DNA of 7,237 nucleotides. It comes from an uncultured Hyphomicrobiales bacterium. GTDB taxonomy: Bacteria; Pseudomonadota; Alphaproteobacteria; Rhizobiales; Aestuariivirgaceae. Shown here piece after piece: positions 6,122 through 7,237 of this stretch (position 1 is the first letter of the stretch; each line of letters starts with the position of its first letter). The notes under the pieces are model-generated. The model worked only from the letters and a program-made list of their open reading frames with translations. It was not told the DNA's origin and ran no database searches. A program made the position numbers and the translations under genes. The stretch covers positions 1 through 7,237 of the forward strand of contig CAIYXE010000684.1 of assembly GCA_903930095.1 (NCBI GenBank), in the 5' to 3' direction.

Positions 6122-6979
6122 ATGAACACGGATCGCGGCATGAAGACGCTGGAAGACGCTGCAATCCGGGCCCGCTACGCGGAAAGCTTCGCACCGCGAG
6201 GGCATGCAGGCAGCCTGATCACAGCTGCGGCACTCGGCCTTTTCGTCTATGGCCTATGGCATCTCGGCTTCTCTCTCACCAAACTGATCGCCGGCGCCGG
6301 AAGCCTGGGCAGCTTTGTTGTCATGATGTTTCCGCCCGACTGGGGTGACACGACAAGCCTGTGGCGCTACACCAAGGCACTCGCAGAGACAGTCGCCATC
6401 GCATTGCTGGGAACATTGCTGGCGGCCACGATCGCGCTTCCGCTGAGCATCATTGCCGCGCGCAACGCCACCGTCTCGCAGGTCCTGCGCTTCTTCACAC
6501 GGCGAGGCTTCGACACCCTGCGCGGCGTCGAGACGCTGGTGTGGGCGCTGATCTGGATCAATGTCGTGGGGCTCGGTCCCTTTGCCGGCGTGCTTGCCAT
6601 CGCAACATCCGACATCGGATCGTTCGGCAAGCTCTTCTCGGAGGCGATCGAGGCATCCGACAAGAGGCCCGTGGAAGGCGTCGTGGCCTCCGGCGGCTCC
6701 CGTCTTCATGCCATCCGCTTCGGAATACTGCCGCAGGTTGCTCCTGTCCTGATCAGTCAGGCACTCTACTATTTCGAATCGAACACCCGGTCCGCAACGA
6801 TCATCGGCATCGTCGGCGCAGGCGGCATCGGACTCCAGCTCTCGGAGCAGATTCGCACACTTGAATGGCAAACAGTGTGCTTCATCATCATCATGATCCT
6901 GGTGACGGTCTCAGCAATCGACATGCTGTCCACGAGGATCCGTATCGCCCTGATTGGGAAGTCGGTGCCGCCCGTCTAA
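6122..6979 (+). CDS. phnE2: Phosphonate ABC transporter permease PhnE, second subunit
   Basis: The predicted product has 285 residues. ATG 6122 directly follows the TGA of phnE1 (TGAATG), so reinitiation or coupling is likely; ATG 6140 is a possible alternative. It is a paralogue of PhnE1. The N-terminal segment (31-50) is followed by a periplasmic stretch with conserved W residues, then membrane segments at about 88-112, 137-165, 205-218 and 250-270. The EAA loop is at about 185-206 (EGVVASGGSRLHAIRFGILPQV), and VGAGGIGLQL (231-240) matches its partner. Two separate permease genes, rather than one homodimeric PhnE, are common in rhizobia and relatives. The stop TAA (6977-6979) overlaps the stop of phnM on the opposite strand, leaving no space for a terminator between them. 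Confidence 0.93.
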   Translation: MNTDRGMKTLEDAAIRARYAESFAPRGHAGSLITAAALGLFVYGLWHLGFSLTKLIAGAGSLGSFVVMMFPPDWGDTTSLWRYTKALAETVAIALLGTLLAATIALPLSIIAARNATVSQVLRFFTRRGFDTLRGVETLVWALIWINVVGLGPFAGVLAIATSDIGSFGKLFSEAIEASDKRPVEGVVASGGSRLHAIRFGILPQVAPVLISQALYYFESNTRSATIIGIVGAGGIGLQLSEQIRTLEWQTVCFIIIMILVTVSAIDMLSTRIRIALIGKSVPPV

Positions 6980-7237
6980 TCCGTCCGGTAGACACAGTGG
7001 CCGGCAACCATTGTCGCCACCGGGAAAGAACCGGTTTCCGGCAGTATCACGAGATCAGCGCGGAGCCCCTCCTTGATACGGCCCCGGTCAGTGAGACCGC
7101 ATGCCGCAGCTGGAGCCTGGCTGATCATGTCCCAAGCCTTCTCAAGCGGCAGGGCGCCGCGCTGTTCCAGCGCAATGACAGCCTGAAGGGGAGCCGGATA
7201 ATAGTAATCTGATGCCAGCACGGAGCACTTCTCCTGC
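6976..7237 (-). CDS. phnM: Alpha-D-ribose 1-methylphosphonate 5-triphosphate diphosphatase PhnM, C-terminal fragment
   Basis: The last 86 codons are present and the start lies right of the window; the stop is TAG at 6978-6976. The fragment has LASDYYYPAPLQA (about residues 7-19), whose Asp is the metal-binding Asp of the amidohydrolase fold. It also has the PhnM-typical run LEKAWDMISQAPAAACGLTDRG (about 31-52) and the C-terminal GLRADLVILP sheet motif. PhnM removes pyrophosphate from ribose 1-phosphonate 5-triphosphate, the step before C-P bond cleavage by PhnJ. It acts in the cytoplasm. The convergent arrangement with phnCDE1E2 places uptake and degradation genes side by side on opposite transcripts; other lyase genes (phnGHIJKL) are not in this window. 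Confidence 0.9.
   Translation of the reverse strand, partial: QEKCSVLASDYYYPAPLQAVIALEQRGALPLEKAWDMISQAPAAACGLTDRGRIKEGLRADLVILPETGSFPVATMVAGHCVYRTD

Overview
The window looks like chromosome or large-replicon DNA from a GC-rich alphaproteobacterium, probably Hyphomicrobiales (rhizobia and relatives). The basis is the strong GC bias at third codon positions, the style of the phosphohexomutase C-terminus, a paired peptidyl-prolyl isomerase/HupE unit, and a phosphonate uptake operon with two separate permease genes. The lineage is inferred from family resemblance; no rRNA gene is present.

Layout. Positions 1-201 hold the C-terminal end of a phosphomannomutase/phosphoglucomutase-family enzyme on the plus strand. 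It faces a minus-strand block, with a small perfect hairpin (256-273) between them. Read in its own direction, the minus block is: a signal-peptide-bearing outer-membrane beta-barrel protein (3152-2247), a membrane-anchored parvulin-like peptidyl-prolyl isomerase (2114-1269), and a HupE/UreJ-type membrane protein (1272-286). The last two genes overlap by 4 bp and are almost certainly translationally coupled. The beta-barrel gene contains a perfect 37-bp in-frame direct repeat.

Positions 3153-3414 are a divergent intergenic region. It carries a good Pho-box candidate (3358-3375) next to phnC and several inverted repeats of unknown role. Downstream lies the plus-strand operon phnC-phnD-phnE1-phnE2 (3415-6979), a complete phosphonate ABC importer: ATPase, periplasmic binding protein and two permease subunits. 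A perfect 14-bp-stem hairpin separates phnD from phnE1. The window ends in the C-terminal part of phnM, on the minus strand, whose stop codon overlaps that of phnE2. PhnM is a C-P lyase pathway enzyme, so the importer very probably feeds a C-P lyase system encoded to the right.

Physiology. The right half is a phosphorus-scavenging module. Under phosphate limitation PhoB would bind the Pho box, and PhnCDE1E2 would import phosphonates (or phosphate esters/phosphite) for PhnM and the lyase. The left half is a cell-envelope cluster of unknown specific role. I found no mobile element, CRISPR array, RNA gene or clearly novel system. The most unusual features are the duplicated segment in the beta-barrel gene, the phnD/phnE1 hairpin, and the coupled isomerase-HupE pair with no hydrogenase or urease gene in view.
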